Assembly (NCBI RefSeq): GCF_047948215.1
Contig: NC_134456.1
Location: 196,366,034 to 196,430,033, forward strand
From: Lycorma delicatula
Taxonomy: Eukaryota > Arthropoda > Insecta > Hemiptera > Fulgoridae
Direction: 5' to 3'
DNA length: 64,000 bases
Shown here: positions 47,113 through 58,681 of the stretch, piece after piece
Numbering within the stretch: the stretch's first letter is position 1
How the letters are laid out: each line of letters begins with the position of its first letter
Notes under the pieces: generated by a model
What the model was told of the DNA's origin: nothing
Database searches by the model: none
The model's input: only the letters and a program-made list of their open reading frames with translations
Position numbers and translations under genes: made by a program

Positions 47113-48290
47113 TTGCAATGAATAAAAATCAGGCTTGTAAAAATTATCCAAATATTTTTTGTTATGTTTGTGGAGAATTCACCATGAAAAGTGAAACTAA
47201 ACCCAGTATCAGATCCTCTGAAAACTACTTACAAACATTATTTTGACTGTCCCTTGAGAGACCAAGTTAACTCCTGAGCTCCACATGTAGCATGCATCAA
47301 GTGCTATGTTAAACTAACTGTGGTTAAAAGGAAAAAACAGCATTTGCTTTCTGGTGTACCTATCATTTAGTAAGAGCCTACTAGCCATTATGATGACTGC
47401 TATTTTTGCTTAACAAATAAATCTATTGTCAATTCAAACAATAAAAGCAGTATTGTATACCCAAGTGTTTCTTCAGCTATGAGAACAGTACTTCATGGTG
47501 TTCATTTATTGTTACAGTTGCTCCAAGTTCTCAGAAAGAAATTTCTGATTTCCCAGAAGGCTCAAACAATAAATCCTCAACTTCAATAGATATTAATTAC
47601 ATTCCAGAAGAATCAAATACTGATCCACATCTTATCACATAAACAGAACTGAGCGACTTAATTCGTGACTTGTATTTGTCAAAACTACATGTACAACTCA
47701 GAGATTTATGTCTTAAAGAATGGAATTTATTAAACAATGATACTAAAATTTCAGTATATAGAAACTGAAATGAGAATTTTACTGATATACTTTAGGAGAG
47801 ATGGTTTAATTTCTTCCTACCATGATGTTATGGAGCTAATGTCTGAAATAGACATTGAGTATGTTAATCATGATTGGCGTTTATTTATAGACTCATCAAA
47901 AAGAAGCTCAAAGACAGAGTTGTTGCATAACTCAAATAAGTTTTCTTCTATACTGGTAGCACATGCTGTAGAAATGAAAGAAACATATGAAAGTATGTCA
48001 AAAATTTTAAAAGCTATTAAGTATTATGAACAGTCATGGCGAATCATTGCTGACCTGAAAGTGATAGGGCTTTCCCTCAGTCTCTAGAGTGGCTTTACAG
48101 AATATATGCGTTTCTTGTGTTTGTTGGATAGTCGGGCTACAGATAAACACTACGCTAAACACTGGCCAAAAACATTCAGTTTTCTCCAAGAAAGGAAAAT
48201 GTCAAATAATATGCCGCCTTGGTTCAATACTTCGGTTAGGTTTAATTATACTAAATTTTATTATTTGCTGGTTCAATTAAATAAATTAAA
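47113..48290 (+). pseudogene. CxxC/DSSK repeated gene family, copy 3
   Basis: Starts near 47118 with MNKNQACKNYPNIFCYVCGE (first CxxC intact). Decayed text follows: HDDCYFCLTNK-like near 47395; AMRTVLH near 47480; SDFPEGSNNKSS; LSDLIRDLYLSK near 47650; WRLFIDSSKRSSKTELLHNS (47877-47936); YESMSKILKAIKYYEQSW; IADLKVIGLSLSL; and FLCLLDSRATDKHYAKHWP (48108-48165). It ends about 48290, before the LPPLHIKLGLMKN section seen in copy 2. Many stops and frameshifts. ADLK/GDLK after the DSSK block could be the second acidic site of an RNase H-like domain, as an inference. Confidence 0.66.
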
Positions 48291-48339
48291 GTCTTTATTT
48301 CATTAATAATACAATTATTTTTATCATACTTTGAACTTG

Positions 48340-48345
<6 letters not shown>

Positions 48346-48377
<32 letters not shown>

Positions 48378-48462
48378 TTATATATCATTATTATATCATT
48401 ATATATCATTATTATATCATTATATATCATTATTATATCAATATATATCATTATTATATCAA
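48346..48462. repeat. (TA)n plus ~21-bp minisatellite
   Basis: TA units (48346-48375) grade into about four tandem units of ATATATCATTATTATATCAT (about 21 bp each) up to 48462. The unit probably arose from the TA tract by slippage. Confidence 0.85.
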
Positions 48463-48834
48463 TTAATGTTACATTCATAACAAACACACAAGTTCAGTCT
48501 TTGGAGGATGGAACTATACTGACTAAAAGCAGGGCATTAGATCAATTCAATTAATAAGAGTAACAAAAAGAGTGAAAATTTTTAGAGTAAGAAAAAAAAT
48601 GAAAATTTTTATGTTAAAATTTAAAAGTCCTCCATTAATAAAATTTAAAGTTCCTCCTTTTAATAAAAAAGGAGCAAATAAAACTTGAGTCGTAAAATAA
48701 ATGTCCACAAAAAATCATACTTTTTTTTTTGCTTTTAGTTGTATTTTATTATAATTATTAATTTATCACATATTTCATTATAAGTGAAAAAACTATTACA
48801 AACAATAACATGAATCATATGATTTTTGCAATTA

Positions 48835-50178
48835 CGAGGGTTATTTTTTTTTCAAGGTCCGATCAGTCACGAAATTAAAACCACAGTGAAAATAAACAAT
48901 TTTTTATTTGTAACAAGTACTTACATAGTTACGCTATTTCTCTACATAGTCGCCACTCCGATTTAGACATTTGTCGTAGCGTAGTACCAACTTTTCAATA
49001 CCCTCGTCATAGAACGGAGCTGCCTGTGTTTGCAGCCATGTTTCTATGCTGGTCTGCAGCTTGATATCTGTGCCAAAATGTTGTCCTCCTAGCCAGCTTT
49101 TCATGTGAGCAAAGAGGTGAAAATCGGATGGAGCCAAGTCCTTATCCTCACGTTCTTAGTATGGTGGGTGATCAAACACTTCCCAATGAAAACTCTGCAG
49201 AAGCTTCTTTGTTACAGCTGCAGTGTGCGGCCGAGCATTGTCATGGAGAAAGACAATGCCTAATGACAACATTCCTCTCCGCTTATTCTGAATTGACCTT
49301 CGTAGACGTTGAAGAATCACGCAGTATGAGGCTGCAGTGATGGTCGTGCCACGTTCCATGAATTCCACCAAGAGAACTCCATTCCGGTTCCAGAACACAG
49401 TAGCCATACACTTTCTGTTGGAGAAGGTTCGCTTGAACTTCTTTGGTTTACTGAGAGAATGAGAATGCATCCACTGTTTGGATTGTTCTTCTGTTTCTTC
49501 AGTTTCGAAATGGACCCATGTCTTATCCTCTGTGACAATTTTGTTCAAAAAATCTTCTCCTTCATTGTGGTAGTGCTGGAGAAACGTTAGGGAAGCGTCC
49601 ATTCTCATTGTTTTGTGATGGTCGGACAGCATCTTGGGAACCCATCTCGCACACAGTTTGCAGTACTGAAGTCTCTCTCACAATGGTGTAGAGAGCTGAC
49701 CTTGAAATTTCAGGAAACGAATCACTCAATACAGAAATTGTGAACCGACGATTTTCTCAAATTGCTTCATCCACTCGCTCAACGAGATCATCGGTTGACA
49801 CTCGCTTCCTTCCCTGACCGCCTGCATCCTGAACATCTGTACGTCCTGCTTTAAAATTTCTGCATCATTGTCACATTTTGCTGTCACTCACTGAAGTTTC
49901 ACCGTACACATTACTTATTCGTCTATGAATTTCAGCTGCATTACATCCCTCAGCTTGAAGAAATCGAATTACCGCACGCACTTCACATTTGGCGGGAGAT
50001 ACTATTGTTGTAGACATGTTTATGTGCTAGCTGGGTGTTCAGAATTAAACAAAGTGACCCGGCGTGATTGAAGGCCATACTAGAGACGCTGCGCAACACA
50101 TATGCGCAAAGGTTCATCCGATTTTTGCATGGGTTTTTATTTGTGACTGATCGGACCTTGAAAAAAAAACCCTCCTCG
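48835..50178 (-). mobile_element. Complete-length mariner transposon with TIRs
   Basis: 1344 bp bounded by TA on both sides (48833-48834 and 50179-50180). The terminal inverted repeats share TACGAGG and TTTTTTTTCAAGGTCCGATC...CAGTCAC with small indels in between (left CGAGGGTTA..., right CGAGGAGGG...). The single transposase frame runs on the - strand. Size, TA duplication, TIR and protein agree with the mariner family. Each TIR has a poly-T/A stretch. Confidence 0.93.
48934..50017 (-). pseudogene. Mariner transposase, inactivated
   Basis: From ATG 50017 to TAG 48936-48934. The N-terminal helix-turn-helix (CEVRAVIRFLQAEGCNAAEI, NVYGETSVSDSK) is followed by stops where family members have Arg or Trp (K-M-stop-Q-stop near 49870, and AI-stop-EN near 49760), consistent with CGA to TGA and TGG to TGA decay. 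After a frameshift near 49640-49680 the catalytic core is long and open: EDKTWVHFET (first Asp), ATVFWNRNGVLLVEFM, VFLHDNARPHTAAV (second Asp). At HPPY near 49157 a stop-containing 18-base stretch replaces the two codons normally before DLAPSDFHLF (third Asp). The spacing thus grows by four residues. The C-terminus ends YDKCLNRSGDYVEK. Best match is the mellifera-like mariner group. Confidence 0.92.
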
Positions 50179-50182
50179 TACA

Positions 50183-50223
50183 ATAAACCCATAGTGTTAC
50201 ATACATGATAAACCCATAGTGTT
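50183..50223. repeat. 25-bp tandem duplication next to the mariner
   Basis: ATAAACCCATAGTGTT occurs at 50183-50198 and 50208-50223, separated by ACATACATG. A small local duplication in the flank. Confidence 0.85.
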
Positions 50224-50504
50224 TATTTTCAAAATAACAAACATGTTTTGTTGTGAATAAATGAACAGTAATATAATTAATTTGTTAAAATTTATGTTTC
50301 GTTGAAATGGTATTTACATTCATTTGTGATATAAAATTAATAGTACTCATATAAAAGTGTAATAGATTAATTAAAAATCTTATAATAGTAATTTGAATAA
50401 TAATAATCAGCATATTGCTTAAATAAATAATACAATTGAATATTTTAACCTATAATAATTTGAAATTATATTCACGTTAATCCTAAATAATAAATAAATC
50501 AATT

Positions 50505-52940
50505 GCCATGACGAATCATAAATGGACCGCCGTAGACTTCTGCGCATGTAGAGAATGGTCGAGAAGGAATAACTCTGGAAGGTGATAGCTGACCAAGTTG
50601 TTATACCTGGCTTTTTGCATTATATCTGAAGTATACCATACATTTATGAATGATAGAAGAAATAATTCTCTTACCATTTATAATCCACTATTTCTGATGT
50701 AAAGAATGATGTGTTAATTGAACACTGGAATGAAAAAGGTGCAAATGCTCAGCATTAGTAATCAGTTTTTTAATATTTGCATTTGGATATAAAATAAGAG
50801 GATGTTTAACATCAAAATGTAATCCAAAGTGTTGTAGTCTGCCTCCTATACAAAGTAAGCCTAAATTACAGAAACTGATCAAGTGATATAAGTTTGCTAT
50901 GATTAGAAATAATTTGTTTTTAAGATTATTTATTTCGTTACTAAAATGCATGTGTTGTGATTGTTGAATAAAAAAGTTAAGAGTAGGATTTAATTCCTTT
51001 GTAGTTAGGGAGCCAATGAATCATTCTGTTTTAATTGATTTATCATTATGAAAAAAATTTAAAACAGTAACTAAATGTGCTAATTGAAGTGTGTAGTGAA
51101 GAAAGTCGTTCTGTGTAATCTAATACAACAGTAGATACAAATGATATTACTAAATTTTTGCATTTTTCTATTAAACATTAAGAATCATATTATAGTTATT
51201 AAAAGTAATACTATTATCTTTTGGCCATTGGAAAGAAGATTGTGAAAGCCATGGAGGACCATGCCACCAATGTGATATGTCAAGTAATTCACTTTGTGTA
51301 CATCTAGACAATATGTCTGCTGGATTATCAGAGGATTTGACATAATGCCAATTAGCACTTGAAGTGTTTTTCTGAATATCAGAAATTCTATTGCTGACAA
51401 ATACTTTCCACAATTGTCCATGCAGCCAATGTAGTGCTATTGTAGAATCTATGTGTGAGTATATCTCATCAAAATGTATGTTTAAGTCAGTAACTACCTT
51501 TAATAATAAATAACTAAGTATTAAACAACAATAAAGTTCAAATCTTGGTAGTATAATTTGTTTTAAGGGTGATAATTTTGCTTTAAAACAAAGCAAATTA
51601 GAAGTAGTTATATGATTAGCATATACAATTCATATGTACATGCAACAGCCTTAGCCTTTTATAGAGGTATCGGAGAATCCATGCATTTAAATAGAATTAA
51701 TTCTACTATCAATGTTAGGTTTGATGGAACAATTTATTTTAATTGATTCAATCAAATGAAACTGGTTGTATAAATTGAGCCATTGTGTTAGTAACATGTT
51801 GGGTAATATTTCGTCCCAATTAAGTTTAAGTTGCCACAATTGCATAAAATGTTTGTTTATCTGAGACAATAATAGGACCAGTTGAGTTCTAAAGGATCAA
51901 ACACACCTGCTATAATGAACAGAATATTTCATTTAGTGTCTTTTTTAGAATCATTAGAATGAGCAATTTGGAAAAGTAGCATGTCTGAAAAATTATTCCA
52001 AAGGATGCCTACAGTATGTAAATTCTGTTTTTGATTTGAAGGAATGGAATAATCGTGTTGAGAAGAAGAAATGGTACTATTATTGGAAAACCATTTATGG
52101 AGTGAAAAATGATATTGTTGTAATAATTAAGAAATATCAATTTTCAGTTGATAACTTCATTTAGTTATCTGAACCTGTTATGAAACCATCAACATAAAAA
52201 TTATTTCAAATGGCCTTAGAGGCTTGTGGAGAATCATTTTCATTTTCATTAGCTATTTGAATTAGACATCTAGTGGCTAAATATGGTGCACAAGCGGTCC
52301 CATATGTGACGGTTCATAATGTGAAGTGCTTTATTTCTTGATCTGGAGAATTGCACCAAACAATACAATGTAAATTGGAGATTCACTACATTTAACTAAT
52401 ATCTGACGATACATTTTAGGTATGTCAGATGTAATGATGGACTCTGAATCTAATATGGAAAATTGGTCTTGTTAGACCATAGGTTCGACTAATAAAGTAT
52501 CACAAAGGCCATTAGTGATTTTAGCTGAACTGTCAAAGACAACTCAAATTTATTAGTTAGACTAGAAGGTATGAATTCTGGATGGTGGGGTAAATAGCAC
52601 ACATTCGATTTGTTAATTAACAAATCATTGGAATTGAGTAATGACATGTGACCTAATTTTAAATATTACTGAATGAAAGCGGAATAGTCCATTTTAAGGT
52701 TGGCATTGTTGATTAGTTTTCTTTCTTAAGATAAGAATCTATTTTTAGCATTAACAAAAGAATCGCCTAGTTGAATGCTATTATCTTTGGGTGGTAACAA
52801 CACCACATATTTGCCTTAATTATTTCAAGTAATGTTGGACTAAAAATGTTTTTCACATGTAGAGCTTTCATTAACTGCAGCATCAGTATTAATTTCTTCA
52901 ATTTTCCATAAATTCTTGAGTGTAATAAAAGAATGGTGTA
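50505..52940 (-). pseudogene. BEL/Pao LTR-retrotransposon pol relic
   Basis: Read on -, pieces of a Pao-type polyprotein appear in proper order. From about 52935: TLKNLWKIEEI, VVLLPPKDNSIQLGDS, MDYSAFIQ and KLGHMSLL (near 52660). The RT follows: CYLPHHPEFIPSS, TSDIPKMYRQIL-like at about 52430 and GTACAPYLATR near 52290. The polymerase motif is FYVDG at 52199-52185, with Gly for the second Asp of YVDD. Then linker and RNase H (SHIDSTIALHWLHG, SSDNPADILSRC, ISHWWHGPPWL; 51470-51235). The integrase N-terminus (GLLCIGGRLQ, zinc-binding-like HLHLFH...; 50860-50690) follows, to SRVIPSRPFSTC and GGPFMIRHG near 50510. Many stops. LTRs, gag and protease not seen. Confidence 0.85.
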
Positions 52941-53039
52941 AAACAAGTAGAATAAATCAAAGAAAAGTTAAGAAAATTTTATTTAAAAACAGTATAATAG
53001 TCCAAAATGCATTCATTATACATACCAGTTTATAATAAA

Positions 53040-54060
53040 TGCTCTAAAAGCGCCTGCCATTTTCAGCACATTTCTTGGCATGCTTCAGTACTGCTTGTTT
53101 GTTCTTTTCAGTTCTTCAGAGGTGACCTTAAATCGCTCAGCTACATCCATAATGAGGAAAAATAAATTCCTAATTCCTTATCTTTTTCTTTTGTATACAA
53201 TATTTTTAATACATCCCCAGATGAAATACTCTAAAGGTCAGATCAGGTGATCTTGGTGATCAGGAATGTGGACCTACATGACCGATCCATTTCTCAGGGA
53301 GATGATGATTTAGGTGATTAGAAACGGTTCAAGAGAAGTGGGGAGGCGCGCCATCGAGTTGGAAGTATACTTTGTGTCTTGATGCTGGAGGCATCTTCAA
53401 CCAGCTGCAACAATTCTAATTGAAGAAAAAGCATGTAGACCTCAGCATTTAAACGGCCAAGTAATATGAACGGTCTAAAGAGTTAATTGTGAAGAAAACC
53501 GCACTGTATGTACATTGACGCTAAATCGGTGTTGAAAATTGCCTTCCACAGTTTCATGAGGATTTGTCTCTGCAAATGTATGCTCATTATTGCTTATGTT
53601 GTTGAGGCCATCTCGAGTGAAATTTGCCTCGTCGGTAAACAAAACATATTGTAGAGTTGTCGCTTTGTATTCCACCAGTTGCAAGAACCCCAAGTGAAAC
53701 GGACCATCTACTGGGCATAGTTGTTAAATTGGCTTTTTGTGATAAGGATAAAACTTGTTTTGTTTAAGCGCCCTTCAAACAATCGAATGCAAAAATCCGC
53801 TATGAAAGACGTCGTGTACTGACGCATCGATTATAATTTCATCAATAACAGCGTCCTGTTGGGCAGATCGTTCGTAACTGGTACAAATCCTAGGTAATGA
53901 ATCTGTTTCCCGAAGATTGTGCTACTTGTTTTGGGATCCTGCGATTCGGAAATCGTATTTCATATTCTACTGCAGCAGCTGTAGAATACGATAATACACA
54001 TTCAAAATGTATACCATATCAGCGTATTTCTCTGTTGTAAATAACTACGGTATTATTTCA
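53040..54060 (-). pseudogene. DUF4817 helix-turn-helix plus DDE transposase-like relic
   Basis: On -, the N-terminal part reads VLSYSTAAAVEYEIRFPNRR and (LRE)TGSLPR-like text (54000-53870), the pattern of DUF4817 domains. Then come a second HTH-like segment (ERSAQQDAVIDEIIIDA, about 53870-53815) and LQLVEYKATTLQYVLFTDEA (53690-53630) with the first Asp. HETVEGNFQHRFSVNV follows (53560-53515). A middle portion with the second acidic site is decayed. LNHHLPEKWIGHVGP and SPRSPDLT (53310-53230) carry the third Asp. The C-terminus near 53040-53110 resembles the CAENG end. This is an IS630/Tc1-mariner-like type common in insects. Frames are broken repeatedly. Confidence 0.75.
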
Positions 54061-54157
54061 ATGGCAAATCGATCTCGCTGAAACTAAAATTCACAGAAAA
54101 CCTTCGCTACCGACAGCACAGTTCACATTACCCGATATATTTAATATACGTTTATAT

Positions 54158-54275
54158 AGGTATTGCTTCACAGGATGAGATGAATGACAATTTCTGTAGC
54201 ATGTGAATTTGCCATACCTGACCGGGATTCGAACCCGGGACCTCCGGATGAAAGGGACGTTACCACTCGTGATTT
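54158..54275 (-). mobile_element. tRNA-derived SINE fragment (family B)
   Basis: On -, GTGGTAACGTCCCTTTCATCC (partial A-box side) is followed by GGAGGTCCCGGGTTCGAATCCCGG with a strong B-box (GGTTCGAATCC, at 54235-54225), then GTCAGGTATGGCAAATTCAC and a short body ending near GAAGCAATACC. The 5' end of the tRNA part is missing or decayed. It is unrelated to the family A copies beyond the tRNA origin. Confidence 0.7.
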
Positions 54276-55232
54276 AACATACTTTACAGGCTTACAGAAT
54301 GATTAAAACATTAATACACTATTGCTCATTGTTGTCAGCTGTTGATTTATTTTATTGCCAACATTGAAATAATAATTTTTCAAACAATTTACTATATTTC
54401 TGTAATTAATAAAAAAATTATTTAAGTAATTTCTGTTTCAGAATTGTGGTATAATATTCCGGTTTTTTAACGGATATTTTTAACAGCAAATCTTGTTTTT
54501 ACAAATTTTTCACATCACCAAGAAAGAATTTGGTTTTTGTTTGAATTAAAAAAGTAATTTTCCGATGAATGCAGTGATGTAATATTTATAAATAAAATTC
54601 TCATTTTTCTAACTCTTTTTTTTATTTCACTTATCTTACTTCACTTTGTTCAGGATTAAATTTTTTACAAGTTTTGTTTTAAAGTTTTATGTGTTATTAC
54701 CAATTTAACAAAATTGATGTACGTCAAACATAAAAAAAACCAAGGTTTTTTACTCCAATTTATTGGTTTTCACCCCAGATTTCTTAAAAACTACTGCGCA
54801 TACGGTTCTGGAACCTACTTTTTTCGAATTTTCAGATCAAAAACCATAAGAAATCACTAAATTAAATCCCTCCTTAATTAAGTCCTAAAAATTTCAGTAC
54901 GACCTCATTTCACTGGGGTAGTGAAAATCAAATCGAAATATTCCGCTAGGCGTAACTCGCAAACGAAGCATTTTACGACATATGTTTTTCCCCATTATTT
55001 TCAGTAGTTGAATAGGTTAAGAAAGTCCTGGTTGAAAGAAAGTCCTGGTTAAGAAAGTCCTGGTTGTACAGAATGTATATAAATTACTCAGCAACTTTGA
55101 ATGAGTTATGCATATTTATGTTGTGTCAGTAATTAGCTATTAATAAAACAATGACTCCATTATTGATAATTATCATTACACAATTTTTATTTTTAAAATG
55201 TATTTATACTATTTAGCGTAAACTAAACTTAC

Positions 55233-55308
55233 AAATTTATCCCATCGTATCCTGCACCTAGACCAATGCTGTCGATACCTGCTACTTTCCTTATGTGATT
55301 TATATGTG
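55233..55308 (-). CDS. Membrane dipeptidase (M19), exon 3 of those seen
   Basis: Acceptor AG at 55310-55309, donor GTAAGT at 55232-55227. The exon is 76 nt with split codons at both ends and encodes (A)HINHIRKVAGIDSIGLGAGY-DGIN(F). The H-x-x-HI-K/R-x-VAG-x-D-x-x-G-x-G-x-x-x-DG pattern is characteristic of M19. The Asp of YDG matches the catalytic-site Asp of the human enzyme's GDFDG. GAGYDG in place of GGDFDG is a mild variation. Confidence 0.9.
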
Positions 55309-57791
55309 CTGGAAAGAAAGTAAACTTATTAATTTTACTTAGTAATATATAATGTACATACATTTTATATATGCAAATATATATATATACACGTACAAAA
55401 AACCTTTGCATGGTGGAAGTTTCCGTGAACGGAATTATTAATGAAATAATTTATTTTAGCAAGGAAATTAAATTGGCATCTCATGATTATAATTTTTTTA
55501 AATTCTTCATTCTCTTTAGAAAAAAAACTTTCTTATCCAAAATTCTCTCCTTTAAAACCAGTCTCTTCTCTAAAGTTAACTATATTCTATTCTCTTTTTG
55601 ACTATACATAGTCATTAGACTAATAATGTTGTAGATCTCTTGCTTTTTTTTTTGTAAGTAATGAAACATTTTTGTAGAAAGATACTTCTCTTCTATGTTC
55701 TCATAAATTCTGTACATTGATCTACACGGCTGGCTATTCAGTTCTCTTCTTAAAAAACAATAATTGTTATAGTGTAATCATTTACGTCTATGGCTTATTT
55801 TATTTTAAATTCTTACCTCAAACCACAGACTCTTCTTTAGATCATTATCAACTATTTTTCCTACTCCAACCACTCATTTGATATTTCCCCTCTGCTTATT
55901 TTTCCACCTGCTCTTTTTTTACTCTCTTTAAGTCTTTTGCTCAAACTTCTGATACTGATACATTTAACTTCTTTTCTCCATTTCTGTAAATATCTTCCTT
56001 TCCATAATTACATTTTTCTCTATATCTTTACCTCCCTTTCTAATATTCTTACTTTATCATTTTGTACTTTTTTATTATATTATTGTAGAACCAATACAGT
56101 TTTATATCTGTATTATATTTCTCATTTTTAAATTTTCTGACTTTGCCCATCAATTCTAATATATTTATTATTATTCTGGATAACTAACTTTAATGTTATT
56201 AGATAACACTGTAGGATTTTTCTTTAGCCTTATTTTTCTTTAACCTCAACTTACATTTCAACACTATTTAATTGTGACTCACTATTGATATAGGGTCCCC
56301 TGGATAGATTTTACAACACATAATTTAATTTTGAAACCTGACTTTTAAATCTATTATTTAATGTGTCTTTTGATTCATTCATTAGTACTGTAGATTTTAT
56401 ATATTTTTTTAAATGTGTTCATAAGCTTGTTCTTTTCAATTATTATTTCTTTCTTATCCTTTTGTTATTATGGAATTCCAATCTACCATTAAAATAAAAA
56501 ATTTTATATTTCTTTACATTTACATGATGAAATTGTCTTATCTTTACTCATTTATGTTTCAACATTTCATTTTCTGTCGATGGATGTCATATAAAGTTTC
56601 TACAGTAGCGCAAATCAATATGCTACTGTAATAGTATCGGGATTTGAATCCTTTTTGACCAAAATAATTCTCTCACTATGTAGCTTGTAATACCTGTGTT
56701 TCCATTCTTTGATTTTTTGTAAATTATTCTATAATTCCCTCACCAAAACTTCTGCTCATCTTTTTGTCTTATTCACTAACTTCTCTATACCTAAATTCTA
56801 GTTACAAAAATGGATAGTCACGTCTTGTCTTTATTAATCTAACCTTTCACTTTTAATTAACCTTCTAACATTTCAGCTGCTCTGATTTGATTGTTGTAGG
56901 TTCTGTTTTTTTTATGGCCTCTGTTTGAGTAGTACCACCAAGACATTTGATTAGGAGACTGTTTAATCTACAGATGGTCTTGGTGATATGAAAGGAGGGT
57001 CAAAATATTAGGCTACAACTTTACATGTAAACAATGATGAATCATTTTGTGAGAAGAAAACCATTTATTAGATACTTTTTTAAGTACACAAGTAAAAAAA
57101 AATAAGGAGATGGTTGCATTTGTTTTTCATTTAAAAGTTTCTCCATATCTGGATCTGTGTTAGAAACACATAAAAGCCAATTGTTTTCAAGTGATAAAAG
57201 ACAGTTTCTATATTTAGTTTTTAGTGCAACCATATGAAAAACCCTTTTCACAGAGGTAAGATGTGGCGAAAGGTATTAAAATGTAAATTATAGTTGAATG
57301 CAGCTAAATAGTTTTAATTATATTTAAATGGATTGTGGTTGGACAGGGTTGCAAAATATTCATTATATATTTTTTTTAATTTTTGGGGGTCATGGAGCTA
57401 AAAAGGTTGAGAGTCATTGCACTAGAGCAATTTGTTTACTTACAAAAAGAAAAGAATGAAGAAAATTATTTTCTTGTTAATTACATGAAATTTAAAGACT
57501 AAAATATGTTAGCTTCTCTTGATTTGACCATAAATTTGTTGATACCCTTAGCAACTAGTAGTAAGAAAAAGGTTAACTCTTTTATAAGAGCTGTTCTTTA
57601 ATTTTGTCTTACCACAGATATGTAAACTAGCACTTATAGTGTGGTTTGTGCTTCTCAAAGGTATGGAAGCTTTCTTGTTAATGATGACAAGGTTTAGTGT
57701 TTCCTAGAAAGAGAAAACGATTAAATAATTTTTTTAAATCTTTGCTAAGCTAATGAAAAACATGTATAATTTGCATTCTAAAAATAATTAC
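55309..57791 (-). other. Dipeptidase intron 2 (2.5 kb)
   Basis: GT at 57791-57790, AG at 55310-55309. It holds a hAT-like end (57040-57417). The 55600-56900 part is pyrimidine-rich on + (purine-rich on -) and may be decayed LINE sequence, but no motif could be read. Confidence 0.75.
57040..57417 (-). mobile_element. hAT-like transposon end with transposase C-terminal fragment
   Basis: On -, the end CAATGACTCTCAACCTTTTTAG (from about 57413) followed by CTCCATGACCCCC matches the well-known hAT terminal pattern (CAGTGGTTCTCAACC...). Inside, an open stretch at 57251-57042 reads MVALKTKYRNCLLSLENNW, LLCVSNTDPDMEKLLNEKQM, similar to the C-terminal piece of ZBED5/FAM200-like hAT transposases (ALxxIKTKYRNRL...SxxxPDxxxL). 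The other end was not found. It is a short, probably non-autonomous remnant. Confidence 0.5.
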
Positions 57792-57876
57792 CAACAGCAT
57801 CAGCAACAGTAGCAGAGTCTTGACATGATAAAAATCGTGAATAGAAGTTTACCATTACCAAACCTCCATTTAAACC
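57792..57876 (-). CDS. Membrane dipeptidase (M19), exon 2 of those seen
   Basis: Acceptor AG at 57878-57877, donor GTAATT at 57791. 85 nt encode GLNGGLVMVNFYSRFLSCQD, then SATVADAV plus the first base of the next Ala codon. The NGG-x-VMVNFY strand is a signature of M19 dipeptidases. The frame joins exactly to exons 1 and 3. Confidence 0.9.
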
Positions 57877-58681
57877 CTATAAAAAATTATACATAATATA
57901 TATTAATTATCACACAACTGTCATCATATTTCATTTTATCTTATTTTGAGATTACAAGTATTTATAATTCAAATAAATATTAAATTTTCTGAAAGTATGG
58001 AGTCATCATTCTAAAATGATCATAATACATAATATTCCTGTTTGTCAACAGTACTATCACCTATTAATTTATAAATCTTCAGTGTCACTGAAGAATATTG
58101 CTAGAATAAGAGTTTTGAAGTAGTTTCTTTTTGCCATATAATTGTTATAACTTGTCCAGAAGATCAACAAATGCAAAAAATGAAAATAAAATAAAATTCT
58201 TCTCAGTGAGTATCATAAATTTATAGAATTGTTAATACAGACATATTCATAAATAGTACATGTATCTATATTATACAATTCTTTAGCAATTATCCAATTT
58301 AGGTAGAGTATTGAGGATATTTTGTATGCTGGTACTCTAGCAATTGAACAACAGGTTGTATATAAAACATTAATTTTTGTAATAAAGTTCGCTTCTGGAT
58401 ATGAAGCTACTTTTAATTAACTTTCATGGTACATTCTGGTATTTCTCCGTTTTTAACAAATTCATTAAATTGTATTTTCTAAATAATAAAAGTTATTATT
58501 ATATTTATTATAATACTTTATTTTCATGTTAGAATCTAAATACAATGCACAAAGTTTTTTTTAAACAAAAATTCAGATTCAGTGAAGGCTTTATCATCAA
58601 TGGCATATTATATACTTTCAATTTATTTACTTCTACAACTTTATTTATGCCTAGATGAAAGAAAAATTAATAAGTGATGTA

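Larger units (their letters stand above)
46040..55232 (-). other. Dipeptidase intron 3 (9.2 kb), loaded with TEs
   Basis: GT at 55232-55231, AG at 46041-46040. It contains CxxC family copy 3, a mariner, a BEL/Pao relic, a DUF4817/DDE relic and a SINE, plus long GT and TA microsatellites. The mariner, BEL/Pao, DUF4817 element and SINE all point along the gene's own strand. Elsewhere (54276-55232, 46040-46650) nothing was recognised. Confidence 0.8.

Noticed and set aside
56630..56660. GGATTTGAATCC-like B-box resemblance
   Set aside because: No A-box or tRNA fold around it; the flanks do not match either SINE family.
55600..56900. Pyrimidine-rich stretch suspected to be a LINE on -
   Set aside because: No RT, endonuclease or knuckle motif could be read in any frame.
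57613..57703. Open - strand segment with splice-like borders (AG before 57703, GTAAGA after 57613) between dipeptidase exons 2 and 3
   Set aside because: The phase entering from exon 2 gives a stop within the segment, and exons 2 and 3 join perfectly without it. Likely a pseudo-exon.
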